From Terriglobia bacterium (GTDB taxonomy: Bacteria; Acidobacteriota; Terriglobia; Terriglobales; Acidobacteriaceae): a stretch of DNA of 64,000 nucleotides. Location of the stretch: assembly GCA_020073665.1 (NCBI GenBank), contig JAIQEU010000006.1:372001-436000 (forward strand), in the 5' to 3' direction. The position numbers and the translations under genes were made by a program. Below the pieces are notes generated by a model. That model worked only from the letters and a program-made list of their open reading frames with translations. It was not told the origin of the DNA and searched no databases. Every line of letters begins with the position of its first letter. Within the stretch, counting starts at the first letter, position 1. Below are positions 8,760 to 17,830 of this stretch, piece by piece.

Positions 8760-11537
8760 TTGAAGCGTTTCTTGTTTGTTGCCGCTGTGCTACTGGTAGC
8801 TCATGTCGGCCTTTTTGCCCAAAAGGATTCCAAGCCGAGCGAGATTCTGCTACCCACGACCAAGCACCTGCTGCTGCCGACGCCAGGACACCTCGGCCCG
8901 GTGAACAGTTTCCCGGTGACCATAGCTTTGAGCCCTGACCAGCACTACGCGGCGCTGCTGAATGACGGATACGGGACGCAGACTGCCTTGGCCCGTCAGT
9001 CCGTCGCAATCTTGGACCTCACCACCAATCAGCTGACCGATTTTCCCGAAGATCGTCTGCCCGAATCTGCGCACCAGAGCTATTTCATTGGTCTCGCGTT
9101 CAGTTCTGACGGTAAGCATCTTTATGCATCCATGGGTTCGGTGACTGACCCCACCGGCGAGAAGCCGAAGAACACCGGAAACGGAATCGCGGTCTACAGC
9201 TTCGACCATGGCAAGGTCGTCCCCGAACGCTTCGTGAAAATCGCGCCGCAAAAGCTTCCCGACGGGAAGAAGGTCGCATTCGGTTTGCGCAAGGTGCCGC
9301 CGGGGACAGCAATTCCATATCCTGCAGGCCTGGCGTTGGTTTCCCAGCAGGGCAAAGACCGACTGTTGATCGCCAACAATCTTTCCGACAACGCAATCCT
9401 GATGGACCCTGCTGACGGCCGCATTCTGCAGACTTTCGACCTCACCACCCACCGCATTGTGCCATCTTCGTTCCCCTACACGGTGGTCGCCACCCGCGAT
9501 GGCCGCCGCGCTTGGTGCAGCTTGTGGAACGCATCCAAGGTTGCTGAACTCGATCTGGAGAAGGGAATAGTTGCCCGCTGGATATCACTGCGCGAGCCCA
9601 CAGATCCTCTCGTCCCCGGATCGCATCCCACAGCACTGCTGCTCAGCCCGGACGAAAAGCTGCTGTACGTCGCGCTCTCGAATGCAGACGCAGTGGCGAT
9701 AGTACGAACTGACAGCGGAGAGTCCTTAGGCACTCTGGGAACCCGCTTGCCGGGACAGGAGAGTTCTGGTTCGTATCCGAGCGCTCTAGCCCAATCCCCG
9801 GATGGGGAGAGGTTGTTTGTGGCCGATGCCTCGCTCAACGCTGTTGAAGTTTTTGACATATCCCATGAAAGCAACCGCTTGAGACGCAGTCCGGGTTTCA
9901 TCCCTACCGACTGGTATCCCAGCGCGCTGGCCACGGTGGGCGATGATCTTCTGATCGCGACCGCCAAAGGGGAGGGAACCGGGCCAAACAATTTCAAGGG
10001 GCACACCGCGTACGAGCGCCGTCATCGCGAGTACGCCTACATCCCAACCCTGCTTTACGGCTCGCTGGCACGCTTGAACTTCCGCGAAGCCGAAAAACAG
10101 CTGCCCGATCTCACACGCAAAGTCGAGGACTCCAACCTGCTGCATTCCGATCCCGGCAAGCTCCAGTTCGCGACGGGTGCGAATCCCATTCACCACGTGA
10201 TTTACATCCTCAAAGAAAATCGCACCTACGATCAGATCCTCGGCGACCTGAAGGTCGGTAACGGCGACAAGTCCCTGACCATGTATGGCGAGAACGTCAC
10301 GCCCAACGAGCACAAGCTGGCGCTGCAATTCGGTGTGCTCGACAATTTTTACGACAGCGGGGAAGTCTCGGGTGACGGTCACGAGTGGTCGATGGCGGCC
10401 ATTGCCAGCGACTACAACGAGAAGACCTGGCAAATCGGATACCGCAGCCAGGAACGCACCTACGACTACCAGGGCACGGTGGCCGACGAGTTTCCGCTGG
10501 AAAACGGCGAGTCCGACGTAGACGCACCTGCCACCGGATACATCTGGGATAACGTGGCCAGCCACCACCTGAGCTATCGCGACTATGGCGAGTTCATTAG
10601 CGCCGTCTGGTGCAAGCCCGCCGAAGACGCCCCTGCCCCGCCCCAGGAAGGCACCACTTCACGCTCGCCTGACGAGTGTCCGCGGCAGCATATTGCGAAA
10701 GGCGACCCGTTGCCGCCGAACGTCGGCGATCCGCACGGATCGGCAAGTCCATGGCCTTGGGCAGTTCCGGTGCTGCGCCGCGTGCGCCCGTCAAAGGCCG
10801 CTTTGCGCGATCATTACGATCCGCAGTTCCCAGACTTCAACACCGACTATCCCGACCAGCTGCGCGCCGACGAGTTCCTCAACGAGTTCGAAGGCTTTGT
10901 GCGCGCGCGCCAAGAAGGGAAGGGAACCGAGCTGCCGCAGTTCGTCCTGCTCTACCTGCCCGACGATCACACCGGCGGCACGCGCGCCGGCAGGCCCACG
11001 CCAGCAGCCTCGGTTGCGGACAACGATCTGGCGGTCGGGCGCGTGGTCGAAGCCGTGTCCCACAGCCCCTACTGGGACGACACCGCAATCTTCGTTCTGG
11101 AAGACGATGCCCAGGATGGCGCCGACCACGTGGACGCACATCGTTCGATCGCGCTTGCCATCAGCAAATACTCGCCCGGTTCGGCGGAGCATCCCTTCGT
11201 AGATAGCCGCTTCTACACCACCGTGAATATGCTCCACACCGTGGAGACGCTGCTGGGACTGCCGCCGATGAATCAGAACGACGCGTACGCCCCGGTGATG
11301 GCGCCGCTATTCTCCGGCGAGGGTAAGCAGCCTCCGTTTACAGCGGACCACAGTAATCGCGACAACAGCCTTATTTACCAGGTCAACCCGCCCAAGGGAC
11401 AAGGCGCAACGGAATCGGAGAAGATGGATTTTTCGCGGCCGGATGCCGCCAATTCGAAAGTGCTCAACGCGATTCTCTGGCGTGACAGTAAGGGCCACAC
11501 TCCTATGCCAGCACCTAGGCACGCGATGTTTCCTTAG
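8760..11537 (+). CDS. Secreted YncE-like propeller fused to alkaline-phosphatase-superfamily phosphoesterase
   Basis: Protein of 925 residues from the TTG at 8760, which has GGAGG five bases upstream and begins a classic signal peptide (MKRFLFVAAVLLVAHVGLFA, ending near AQ). An ATG at 8724 would leave an unlikely extension before it. Residues about 50-460 form a YncE/lactonase-type beta-propeller (repeated SPDG..LFVAD, LSPDEKLLYVAL). Residues about 480-925 are a phosphoesterase domain with the ENRTYDQILGD metal-site motif, GDGHEWSMAA and LEDDAQDGADHVDAHRS. It probably hydrolyses phosphate esters outside the inner membrane. Placement after pst-phoU fits phosphate scavenging; the substrate is unknown. 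Confidence 0.87.
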   Translation: MKRFLFVAAVLLVAHVGLFAQKDSKPSEILLPTTKHLLLPTPGHLGPVNSFPVTIALSPDQHYAALLNDGYGTQTALARQSVAILDLTTNQLTDFPEDRLPESAHQSYFIGLAFSSDGKHLYASMGSVTDPTGEKPKNTGNGIAVYSFDHGKVVPERFVKIAPQKLPDGKKVAFGLRKVPPGTAIPYPAGLALVSQQGKDRLLIANNLSDNAILMDPADGRILQTFDLTTHRIVPSSFPYTVVATRDGRRAWCSLWNASKVAELDLEKGIVARWISLREPTDPLVPGSHPTALLLSPDEKLLYVALSNADAVAIVRTDSGESLGTLGTRLPGQESSGSYPSALAQSPDGERLFVADASLNAVEVFDISHESNRLRRSPGFIPTDWYPSALATVGDDLLIATAKGEGTGPNNFKGHTAYERRHREYAYIPTLLYGSLARLNFREAEKQLPDLTRKVEDSNLLHSDPGKLQFATGANPIHHVIYILKENRTYDQILGDLKVGNGDKSLTMYGENVTPNEHKLALQFGVLDNFYDSGEVSGDGHEWSMAAIASDYNEKTWQIGYRSQERTYDYQGTVADEFPLENGESDVDAPATGYIWDNVASHHLSYRDYGEFISAVWCKPAEDAPAPPQEGTTSRSPDECPRQHIAKGDPLPPNVGDPHGSASPWPWAVPVLRRVRPSKAALRDHYDPQFPDFNTDYPDQLRADEFLNEFEGFVRARQEGKGTELPQFVLLYLPDDHTGGTRAGRPTPAASVADNDLAVGRVVEAVSHSPYWDDTAIFVLEDDAQDGADHVDAHRSIALAISKYSPGSAEHPFVDSRFYTTVNMLHTVETLLGLPPMNQNDAYAPVMAPLFSGEGKQPPFTADHSNRDNSLIYQVNPPKGQGATESEKMDFSRPDAANSKVLNAILWRDSKGHTPMPAPRHAMFP

Positions 11538-11939
11538 TCCGTGGGCTTGAAAACTTCTTAGCCAAGGGACGAAGGCATGTTTTCGCCCACGACCGGATTA
11601 CTGCTGAAATAGCGGTGTTTCGCCAACTATCTCCTTAGAACCTCTCACAAGAACTCGATTTGCAACTCCTCCCCTTTTCTCCTCCTGATCTGAGCCTGGA
11701 ATCGCCGGTCTGCGTTAGAACTTTGGGAATTACCGATCTTCCTCCCTCTCCACTTTTCCCATGCACCGTTGACCTGAATGTTCCCTGATACCGTCGCGTT
11801 GATACGCCACCCGGCCTTCCGAGCGGCGTTTCTTTGGCTGAGCGCGATCACTGTAGTAAACAGGCGTTTACACTCACAACCGGGTCAATGAATGTGTTTT
11901 TCGGGGGTTGTAATTTTTTAGTTCAGGAAACGACTCGAC
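11538..11939. other. Gene-free stretch after the phosphoesterase
   Basis: About 400 bp with lower GC than its surroundings. A 68-codon frame on the minus strand (11645-11851) resembles no family I know and has no convincing ribosome site. I see no supported feature here. Confidence 0.4.
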
Positions 11940-12203
11940 CTAACTGTTCGGCTGTTCCGGGGGCAAAAGCTCTTCTTCCAGCACGCCCATCTGCTCCAGG
12001 AGTTCGTAGGTGCGCCGGGCCTCGGCCTCATCCAGGCGGCTGATGGCGAAGCCGACGTGGACCAGGACGTAGTCGCCCAGATCCGCTTCGGGCACGAAGT
12101 CCAGGCAGATTTCGCGCTTGATCCCGCCGAACTGGACCTGGCCCACCGCCACGCCGCCGATGTTGGTTTTGGTCAGCAACTTTCCGGGAATGGCCAAGCA
12201 CAT
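11940..12203 (-). CDS. hypC: Hydrogenase maturation chaperone HypC/HupF
   Basis: Small chaperone of 87 residues starting MCLAIPGKLL; the invariant Cys2 carries the Fe(CN)2CO unit in HypC proteins. It delivers the iron centre to, and holds open, the immature large subunit. Last gene of the hydrogenase operon, 12 bp after the protease gene. It could be the group-1-specific paralogue HupF rather than the general HypC. HypA, B, D, E and F are not in the window. Confidence 0.94.
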   Translation of the reverse strand: MCLAIPGKLLTKTNIGGVAVGQVQFGGIKREICLDFVPEADLGDYVLVHVGFAISRLDEAEARRTYELLEQMGVLEEELLPPEQPNS

Positions 12204-12215
12204 AAAAAGCTCCGT

Positions 12216-12749
12216 TCAGACCTCAACTGCCGGCGCTAGCTCGAACACGAGTTGGTCAACGATCTGTTGCGTTTTTTCGAGAGCCGGTCCTATCGATTTC
12301 TGCACCGCTGGCGACAGGCCCAAGCGAGTGCAGACCGATTCGGGCTGCACTCCGACTACGTAAAGCCGATCGGGCAAATCGCCGAGCAAAGCCGCGACCG
12401 ACAGCAGTTCCATGGCATTGCTCTCGTGCGCCGAACAACTGCGCTGTTTCGGGCCCGAGATCTCCGCCAGCCCAGCCAGCACCGAAACCGTTCCCGGCAC
12501 TTCTCCCGTGTCGAGCGCATCCAGGATCACCAGTGCCCTGCGGTTGGCAATCAGCCCGAGCAGGGCCAAGCCCTGGGTTCCGCCGTCCACGAACTCGACG
12601 CCAGGCGCGTTCTCTTCGTTGTGGACTATGAGTTCCTCGAGCAACGCAGGCCCGAAGCCGTCGTCGCCCAGCAATACGTTGCCCACGCCTAGCACCAGTA
12701 TAGGCCTCTCCTGCGTGTCACTCGCGAAATCAGCTGACCCAGCGGTCAT
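12216..12749 (-). CDS. hyaD: Hydrogenase maturation protease (HyaD/HupD family)
   Basis: Nickel-dependent endopeptidase that clips the C-terminal tail of the large subunit once nickel is inserted; 177 residues. The metal-site positions are visible: GNVLLGDDGFG (residues 23-33), VILDALD (74-80) and SAHE with H108, matching the acidic, acidic, His set of HybD. Overlaps the cytochrome b gene by 20 bp, so translation is probably coupled. Confidence 0.93.
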   Translation of the reverse strand: MTAGSADFASDTQERPILVLGVGNVLLGDDGFGPALLEELIVHNEENAPGVEFVDGGTQGLALLGLIANRRALVILDALDTGEVPGTVSVLAGLAEISGPKQRSCSAHESNAMELLSVAALLGDLPDRLYVVGVQPESVCTRLGLSPAVQKSIGPALEKTQQIVDQLVFELAPAVEV

Positions 12750-13467
12750 GCTTCAGGTCTCCCCGTTTGTAAAACTTGTAGCCCGAGATGATCGAGGTGA
12801 TCAGTCCATTGCCGTATTGCGTGGAGTCGTACAGGATCACGTACACGTGGAGTATGGCAAAGACCACGAATCCCCAGGCGAAGGTGTGGTGCCACATCCG
12901 GGCCTGGAAAGAACCGCCGAGGAAGGGAAGCACCCAGCCGAACACCCGGCCGAAGAAGCCACTGGGATTGGTTTCCGAATACAGGGCAAAACCAGTGAAC
13001 ATCTGCGCCCAGCCCAGGGCCACCACGAACAGGGTGTAAACCAGGCCGCCCAGCGAGTTGTGTCCCAGGTGGACGTGTCCGCGTTCGAGTTTCAGGTAGT
13101 CGGTCGCTTGCCGGAACAGGTCTCGCCACCAGCTGGGCCGCCATACAAACGGGAATCCCGAACGGGAGTAGTTGTTTCCCATCCAGAACCAGTACACGCG
13201 TACCAGGAAGCTGACCATGAAGACCATGGCCGAGATGAAATGGATCTGCCGGACACGTCCCATGACGAAGTTCTTGTAGGCTTCACCGCTGGGAGCCAGG
13301 ATGGGATGCGATATGTAAATCCCGGTCAGAAACAGCACGATCAGGCAGGCGGCGTTCACCCAGTGGCTGATGCGCACCGGCAGTTCCCACACATATTCCC
13401 GGCGGAAGTAGCTGTCCGGGTGCTGCGCCATATCCTTCGGATCGAACTCTCTGATGGCAGTGGCCAT
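12730..13467 (-). CDS. hyaC: Ni/Fe-hydrogenase b-type cytochrome subunit
   Basis: Integral membrane dihaem cytochrome b of 245 residues that passes electrons from the small subunit to the quinone pool. It begins with a soluble stretch, then ELPVRISHWVNAACLIVLFLTGIYISHP, with the first haem-ligand histidine. Further histidines lie in RQIHFISAMVF and, near residue 200, MWHHTFAWGFVVFAILHVYVILY. About four helices. It sits 9 bp after the large-subunit gene. Marks this as a membrane-bound, respiratory uptake hydrogenase. Confidence 0.95.
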   Translation of the reverse strand: MATAIREFDPKDMAQHPDSYFRREYVWELPVRISHWVNAACLIVLFLTGIYISHPILAPSGEAYKNFVMGRVRQIHFISAMVFMVSFLVRVYWFWMGNNYSRSGFPFVWRPSWWRDLFRQATDYLKLERGHVHLGHNSLGGLVYTLFVVALGWAQMFTGFALYSETNPSGFFGRVFGWVLPFLGGSFQARMWHHTFAWGFVVFAILHVYVILYDSTQYGNGLITSIISGYKFYKRGDLKHDRWVS

Positions 13468-13476
13468 GATCGTCTC

Positions 13477-15198
13477 CTAACGGATGATCACTTCGGACAA
13501 TTTGCGGCCGTCGGGCCCCAGCACATGCGAGGCACACGCCAGGCACGGGTCAAACGAGTGGATGGTGCGCAGGATCTCCACCGGCCGCTTGGGATCGGCC
13601 ATCGGCGTATCCAGCAGCGCGGCCTCGTAAGCTCCACGCTGTCCCTGGCCATCCTTGGGCGATGCATTCCAGGTTGAAGGCACCACGATCTGGTAATTAG
13701 CAATCTTCTGGTCTTTGATGTGGAGCCAGTGGCCAAGCGCTCCACGAGGCGCTTCGGTAAAGCCGAAACCCTTGGCTTCCGCGGGCCAGGTCGAAGGATC
13801 CCAACGCGACGTATCGGCGGTGGCAGAATCGCCGGCCTTCAGGTTGGTAATCAGGTGTTCATACTCCTGCATCAACCAGCGTACGGCCAACCGAGTCTCC
13901 AGGCCGCGGGCTGCGGTGCGTCCCAGGGTAGAGAACAGGGCCGTGGCCGGCAGCTTCAATGCGCCGAGGGCCTCGCCCACCACATCTTTGAACTCGGTGT
14001 TGCCGCTGGCATAGCCCACCAGCATGCGGGCCAGCGGACCTACTTCTACGGCGTTGCCTTTCCAGCGCGGAGACTTCAGCCAGGAGTAGCCGCCATTCTC
14101 ATCGAGCTGTTTGTAGGGCGGCTTGGGTCCGTTGTACCGGGCCTGGGTCACGCCGTCCCAGGGATGGAGCGCCTTTTTTCCTTCCGGATATTCGTACCAG
14201 GAGTGCGCGACCTCTTCCGTGATTTGTCCGCTGTCGGCCAGGTCAAGCGGCAGGACTTCGCTGAGATTCTTGTGCAGCACCACGCCGCGCGGGAAGCGGA
14301 AGCGGCTGGGATCGCCGATGCCGTTCTGCGGAATGTCGCCATACACCATGTAGCTTCCCAACCCGCCACCGATCTGCGTCCACTCGGGATAGAACGACGC
14401 CACCGCCAGCAGGTCGGGAATATAGAGGTTCTCCACGATGTTGGTGGCATCCTGAATCAGCCCGCGAACGTAGTTCAGCCGCTCCATGTTGATGGCGTTG
14501 TCGCCCTGCATGGAGATCGCCGACGCCATGCCGCCCACGATGTAGTTGGGATGAGGATTCTTGCCACCGAAAATGGTGTGGATCTTGACGATTTCTTTTT
14601 GCCACTTCAGCGCTTCCAGGTAGTGGGCCACGGCCATCAGGTTAGCTTCCGCAGGCAGCTTGTACGCGGGATGCCCCCAGTAGGCGTTCTGGAAAATGCC
14701 CAGTTGTCCGGAGTCGGCAAACTTCTTGAGCGTGCCGGCGATGTCACGGAAATATCCCGTGCTGGCATATGGCCATGACGGTGAGACTTTCTGCGCCAAG
14801 GCGGCGGTGGCGGCGGGATCGGCCTTCAGCGCCGAGACTACATCCACCCAATCGAGTGCGTGCAGATGGTAGAAGTGAATGACATGGTCCTGCACCATCT
14901 GGGTGAGGAACATGATGTTGCGGATGATGTCGGCATTGGGCGGCACCTGGATGCCCAGCGCATTCTCCACCGAACGCACCGAGGCCAGCGCGTGCACCGT
15001 GGTGCAGACGCCGCAGATGCGTTCGGCAAAGGCCCAGGCATCGCGGGGATCACGTCCCTGCAGGATCACTTCCAGGCCGCGCCACATGGTGCCTGACGAA
15101 ATGGCATCGTGAATGACGTTGCGATCGTCCAGCATGGCTTCGATGCGCAGATGGCCTTCAATGCGAGTTACGGGATCGACCACCACTCGAGTCGTCAT
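13477..15198 (-). CDS. hyaB: [NiFe] hydrogenase large subunit, group 1
   Basis: Catalytic subunit of 573 residues that oxidises H2. The N-terminal nickel ligands are in RICGVC (R60, C62, C65). The C-terminal pair is in DPCLACASH (C552, C555, H558), followed by a 15-residue tail from V559 that the maturation protease should remove after H558. EGHLRIE near residue 14 is also typical. The ATG overlaps the small-subunit stop by 4 bp (ATGA on the minus strand). All catalytic residues are present, so it should be active. Confidence 0.97.
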   Translation of the reverse strand: MTTRVVVDPVTRIEGHLRIEAMLDDRNVIHDAISSGTMWRGLEVILQGRDPRDAWAFAERICGVCTTVHALASVRSVENALGIQVPPNADIIRNIMFLTQMVQDHVIHFYHLHALDWVDVVSALKADPAATAALAQKVSPSWPYASTGYFRDIAGTLKKFADSGQLGIFQNAYWGHPAYKLPAEANLMAVAHYLEALKWQKEIVKIHTIFGGKNPHPNYIVGGMASAISMQGDNAINMERLNYVRGLIQDATNIVENLYIPDLLAVASFYPEWTQIGGGLGSYMVYGDIPQNGIGDPSRFRFPRGVVLHKNLSEVLPLDLADSGQITEEVAHSWYEYPEGKKALHPWDGVTQARYNGPKPPYKQLDENGGYSWLKSPRWKGNAVEVGPLARMLVGYASGNTEFKDVVGEALGALKLPATALFSTLGRTAARGLETRLAVRWLMQEYEHLITNLKAGDSATADTSRWDPSTWPAEAKGFGFTEAPRGALGHWLHIKDQKIANYQIVVPSTWNASPKDGQGQRGAYEAALLDTPMADPKRPVEILRTIHSFDPCLACASHVLGPDGRKLSEVIIR

Positions 15199-16316
15199 AC
15201 GTCACCTCTGCCTTTGTCGCCGCTGTCCGGAGTTGGTTGCGCGGGCTTCTGTCCGAAACGGCGCACCACGCTGGAAACGAAGTGCGCGCCCACACCGATC
15301 ACCGCGGCCCCGGCAAGCGTGGCCCCGACCTCATCGGGCGTGGAGTCGATCCCCGGTACCGGGATGCCGGAGAGCCGCTGGTAGAAAGGTCCGTTGTCCC
15401 AGAAGTTGTTTTCGGCGCATCCGATGCAGCCATGCCCCGAGCCGATCGGCCAGGAAACGCCGTTGTTCCATTTGAAGGTGGAGCAGGAGTTGTAAGTGCT
15501 GGGCCCGCGGCATCCCATTTTGTACAGGCACCAGCCTTTGCGAGCGCCCTCGTCATCCCAGGCTTCGACGAACTGTCCGGCGTCGAAGAACGGGCGGCGA
15601 TAACACTTGTCATGCAGACGCTGGCCGTAGAACATTTTCGGCCGGCCAATTCTGTCCAGTTCGGGGAGTTGTCCGAAGGTCAGAATGTAGGTCAGCACTC
15701 CGGTCATGACCTCGGCGATGGGAGGGCAGCCGGGCACATTGATGATGGTCTTGTGCGGCAGCAGAGCGTGAATCGGCTTGGCGCCGGTCGGATTCGGCTT
15801 CGCCGCCTGCACGCATCCGTTCGAAGCGCAGGAACCCCAGGCGATGATCGCCTTGGCCTTTTCCGCCGTCTCCTCCAGAATGCTGAGGAAAGTTTCTCCG
15901 CCGACGGTGCAGTACACGCCGCCGTCCTTGGTGGGCGCATTGCCTTCCACCGCCAGCAGGTATTCCCCGGGATACTCCTTCATGATCCGCTTGCGAATGT
16001 CCTCCACCTGGAAGCCGGCGGCGGCTTGCAGGGTGTCGTCGTAATCCAGGGAGATCATGTTCAGGATGATGTCCTGCGCAATGGGGTGGGAGGAGCGGAT
16101 GAACGACTCGCTGCAGCAGGTGCACTCCAGCCCGTGCAGCCAGATGACGGGGATGCGGGGCTTGTTCTCCAGGGCCTCGACAATCTGAGGGACCATGGTG
16201 GCGTCCAACCCCAGGGCGGCGGCCATCGCGGTACAGAACTTGATGAAGCTCCTGCGGTCCACGCCATGCTGTTCCAGGACCTGATAGGTGGAGGGCCTGA
16301 GCGGTGGATTCTCCAT
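15195..16316 (-). CDS. hyaA: [NiFe] hydrogenase small subunit, oxygen-tolerant type
   Basis: Iron-sulfur subunit of 373 residues from the ATG at 16316, chosen because GAGAGGGG precedes it and because a Tat signal (RRSFIKF, residues 21-27) follows. The frame stays open upstream, but that part looks non-coding. The proximal cluster region reads CTCCSE with C65, C67, C68, then GSCASNGC with C163 and C168, plus PGCPP. C67 and C168 correspond to the two extra cysteines that build the 4Fe-3S cluster of oxygen-tolerant hydrogenases. Distal and medial cluster ligands follow (H and Cys of LHDKC, then WC, GCRGP, GCIGC). A C-terminal hydrophobic helix (about 322-341) anchors it to the membrane. Confidence 0.97.
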   Translation of the reverse strand: MENPPLRPSTYQVLEQHGVDRRSFIKFCTAMAAALGLDATMVPQIVEALENKPRIPVIWLHGLECTCCSESFIRSSHPIAQDIILNMISLDYDDTLQAAAGFQVEDIRKRIMKEYPGEYLLAVEGNAPTKDGGVYCTVGGETFLSILEETAEKAKAIIAWGSCASNGCVQAAKPNPTGAKPIHALLPHKTIINVPGCPPIAEVMTGVLTYILTFGQLPELDRIGRPKMFYGQRLHDKCYRRPFFDAGQFVEAWDDEGARKGWCLYKMGCRGPSTYNSCSTFKWNNGVSWPIGSGHGCIGCAENNFWDNGPFYQRLSGIPVPGIDSTPDEVGATLAGAAVIGVGAHFVSSVVRRFGQKPAQPTPDSGDKGRGDV

Positions 16317-16406
16317 GGCAACCCCTCTCTGTAAAGAAGATTGAGAAAACCTGGGCCGAATGTTGGAGATTATTAGGGGTGACATCACGTCCGTGCAGTG
16401 ACGCCA

Positions 16407-16424
16407 CTCACAGCTGGTTGTGAG
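16407..16424. promoter_or_regulatory. Candidate operator between hyaA and the RluA-like gene
   Basis: CTCACA and TGTGAG form an inverted repeat with a 6-bp spacer, in the 210-bp divergent region and about 90 bp upstream of the hyaA ATG. No specific regulator can be named; arms this short can occur by chance. Confidence 0.25.
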
Positions 16425-16526
16425 CACGGTACCGGCACGAGTCACGAGCCACTCGGACGCGATCTTTGGGTTTGCGATGGCAAGCGGAATGGTTTGTAAT
16501 GACCTGACCGTGAAGGAACCTGGCCG

Positions 16527-17294
16527 ATGAAGAGACTTCCACGAACGGCTCGCAGCGGAAAAGGAAAGCCGGATCGGGTTTTGGGTCACCAAGACCGGCG
16601 CCGCCCTCGTTTCTCCCGGGAGCTTTCTGTGCTTTACGAGGACGATGCGGTGGTCGTTCTCGACAAACCGGCCGGGCTTCTGGCCGTGCCAATTAAGGGT
16701 TCCGATACTGCGTCCGCTTTGTCTCTGCTTGTCGCAAAACTCAAGCTGAACCGACAACGGGCCTTGGTGGTGCATCGCATCGATCGCTTTGCCTCCGGGG
16801 CTTTGCTATTTGCGAAGACCCGTCCGGATCGAGATGCGCTGGTGCGGCAATTTCTCGACCATACTCCCGTAAGGCAGTATCTCGCGGTGCTGCGCGGCCG
16901 TCTCAGCGTGGAGGCGGGGACGCTGGTGCACTATTTTCGTCGGGAAGGAATGTTTCAGCAGTTGCGCACGGCGAGAGACCCCCGAGCGGCCCGTGCCGAA
17001 CTGCGATATTCCGTCGAGCGCCTTTTTGCGGATGCTTCGCTGGTTCGGGTTGAGCTGGTCACAGGATTGCAAAATCAGATTCGAGCGCAATTCTCGGCGA
17101 CGGGACACCCGGTTATCGGTGACAGAAAATACCAGCCGGCGGAATCGTTGGAGCCGCTCATTGCTCGCGTTGCTCTTCACGCCGTGCATCTTCAATTTGC
17201 CCATCCGCGCTCGGGGAAAACCGTCTCGATTGACTGCAAACTACCCCCCGATTTTCAGCATCTGGTTCAAGCACTGTCGCGATCGCGCCGGTGA
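16527..17294 (+). CDS. RluA-family pseudouridine synthase
   Basis: Protein of 255 residues converting uridine to pseudouridine in rRNA or tRNA. The catalytic motif is [17 protein letters not shown] with the nucleophile D86, a slight variant of the usual HRLDxxTSG. Further family signatures are [14 protein letters not shown] near residue 43 and [21 protein letters not shown] near residue 180, with TGLQNQIR replacing the usual TGRxHQIR. No S4 domain is visible. It is divergent from the hydrogenase operon and does not appear functionally linked to it. Target site unknown. Confidence 0.88.
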   Translation: MKRLPRTARSGKGKPDRVLGHQDRRRPRFSRELSVLYEDDAVVVLDKPAGLLAVPIKGSDTASALSLLVAKLKLNRQRALVVHRIDRFASGALLFAKTRPDRDALVRQFLDHTPVRQYLAVLRGRLSVEAGTLVHYFRREGMFQQLRTARDPRAARAELRYSVERLFADASLVRVELVTGLQNQIRAQFSATGHPVIGDRKYQPAESLEPLIARVALHAVHLQFAHPRSGKTVSIDCKLPPDFQHLVQALSRSRR

Positions 17295-17415
17295 GGTGAA
17301 GGGCATTGCTGTTTAGCCCACATTCCTGCCAGTCGGTTCTTCATCGCACCGGGTAACAGGTTACGAGCTGCCGGTTACCGAAAGCGGGTAATGAGACCAG
17401 CCAGTGGCCGTTCGC

Positions 17416-17438
17416 CCACACCCCATGAACCGGGGTGT
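17416..17438. other. Hairpin in the gap after the RluA-family gene
   Basis: CACACCCC (17416-17423) and GGGGTGTG (17431-17438) form a perfect 8-bp stem with a 7-base loop, within a 276-bp gene-free gap. There is no T-run, so it is not a standard terminator. Not a tRNA. Confidence 0.4.
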
Positions 17439-17570
17439 GACCCCGTGTGATGCGTTCCGTGTTACGTTGAGGCAACACCAGCCGAGTAACCTGCGTTGCG
17501 ATCTTTTGAATTCTGGCCGACGCGGTCTGGTGTGCCACGCTAGTTCGCAACGCTCAGGATTGAGGCAGGC

Positions 17571-17774
17571 ATGGCGGGCCAGTTCCTTAAGCAGCTCTTC
17601 GAAAAATTATGCCCCCATCGGTTCACCTGGCCGCATAGCGGCGTTCATGGGCAGGACTATCAGGTGTGTCTCATATGCGGAGCCACCTACAAGTATGACT
17701 GGACAACCATGCGTCGGACCGGCCGGCTGGCGGTGCCGATTGAGGAGCGAAGGGAATCGGTTCCCGGAGAATAG
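17571..17774 (+). CDS. Small Cys/His-rich protein (putative zinc binding)
   Basis: A 67-residue protein with Cys and His (CPHRF near residue 14) followed by QVCLICGATYKYDW with a CxxC pair (C33, C36). Together these look like a small zinc ribbon. No family function is known to me; it resembles short conserved proteins I associate with Acidobacteria. It lies 56 bp before the PilZ-like gene on the same strand, so the two may be co-transcribed. Confidence 0.6.
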   Translation: MAGQFLKQLFEKLCPHRFTWPHSGVHGQDYQVCLICGATYKYDWTTMRRTGRLAVPIEERRESVPGE

Positions 17775-17830
17775 TCCGGGACCAATTAAAGGCGAGATGG
17801 CAGATGAACTCAGCGCGACGAGGAACAACT

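Noticed and set aside
11645-11851. 68-codon minus-strand frame
   Set aside because: No family resemblance or ribosome site; lies in a low-information gap.
12412-16334. Long plus-strand frames across the hydrogenase genes (421, 352 and 365 codons)
   Set aside because: Antisense to strongly supported hydrogenase genes, with no recognisable domains.
16317-16775. Extended N-terminus of the hydrogenase small subunit
   Set aside because: Would put 153 residues before the Tat signal; the ATG at 16316 has a good ribosome site and matches family length.
17295-17570. Possible structured RNA or tRNA
   Set aside because: A hairpin exists, but no tRNA arm motifs or known riboswitch pattern could be found.
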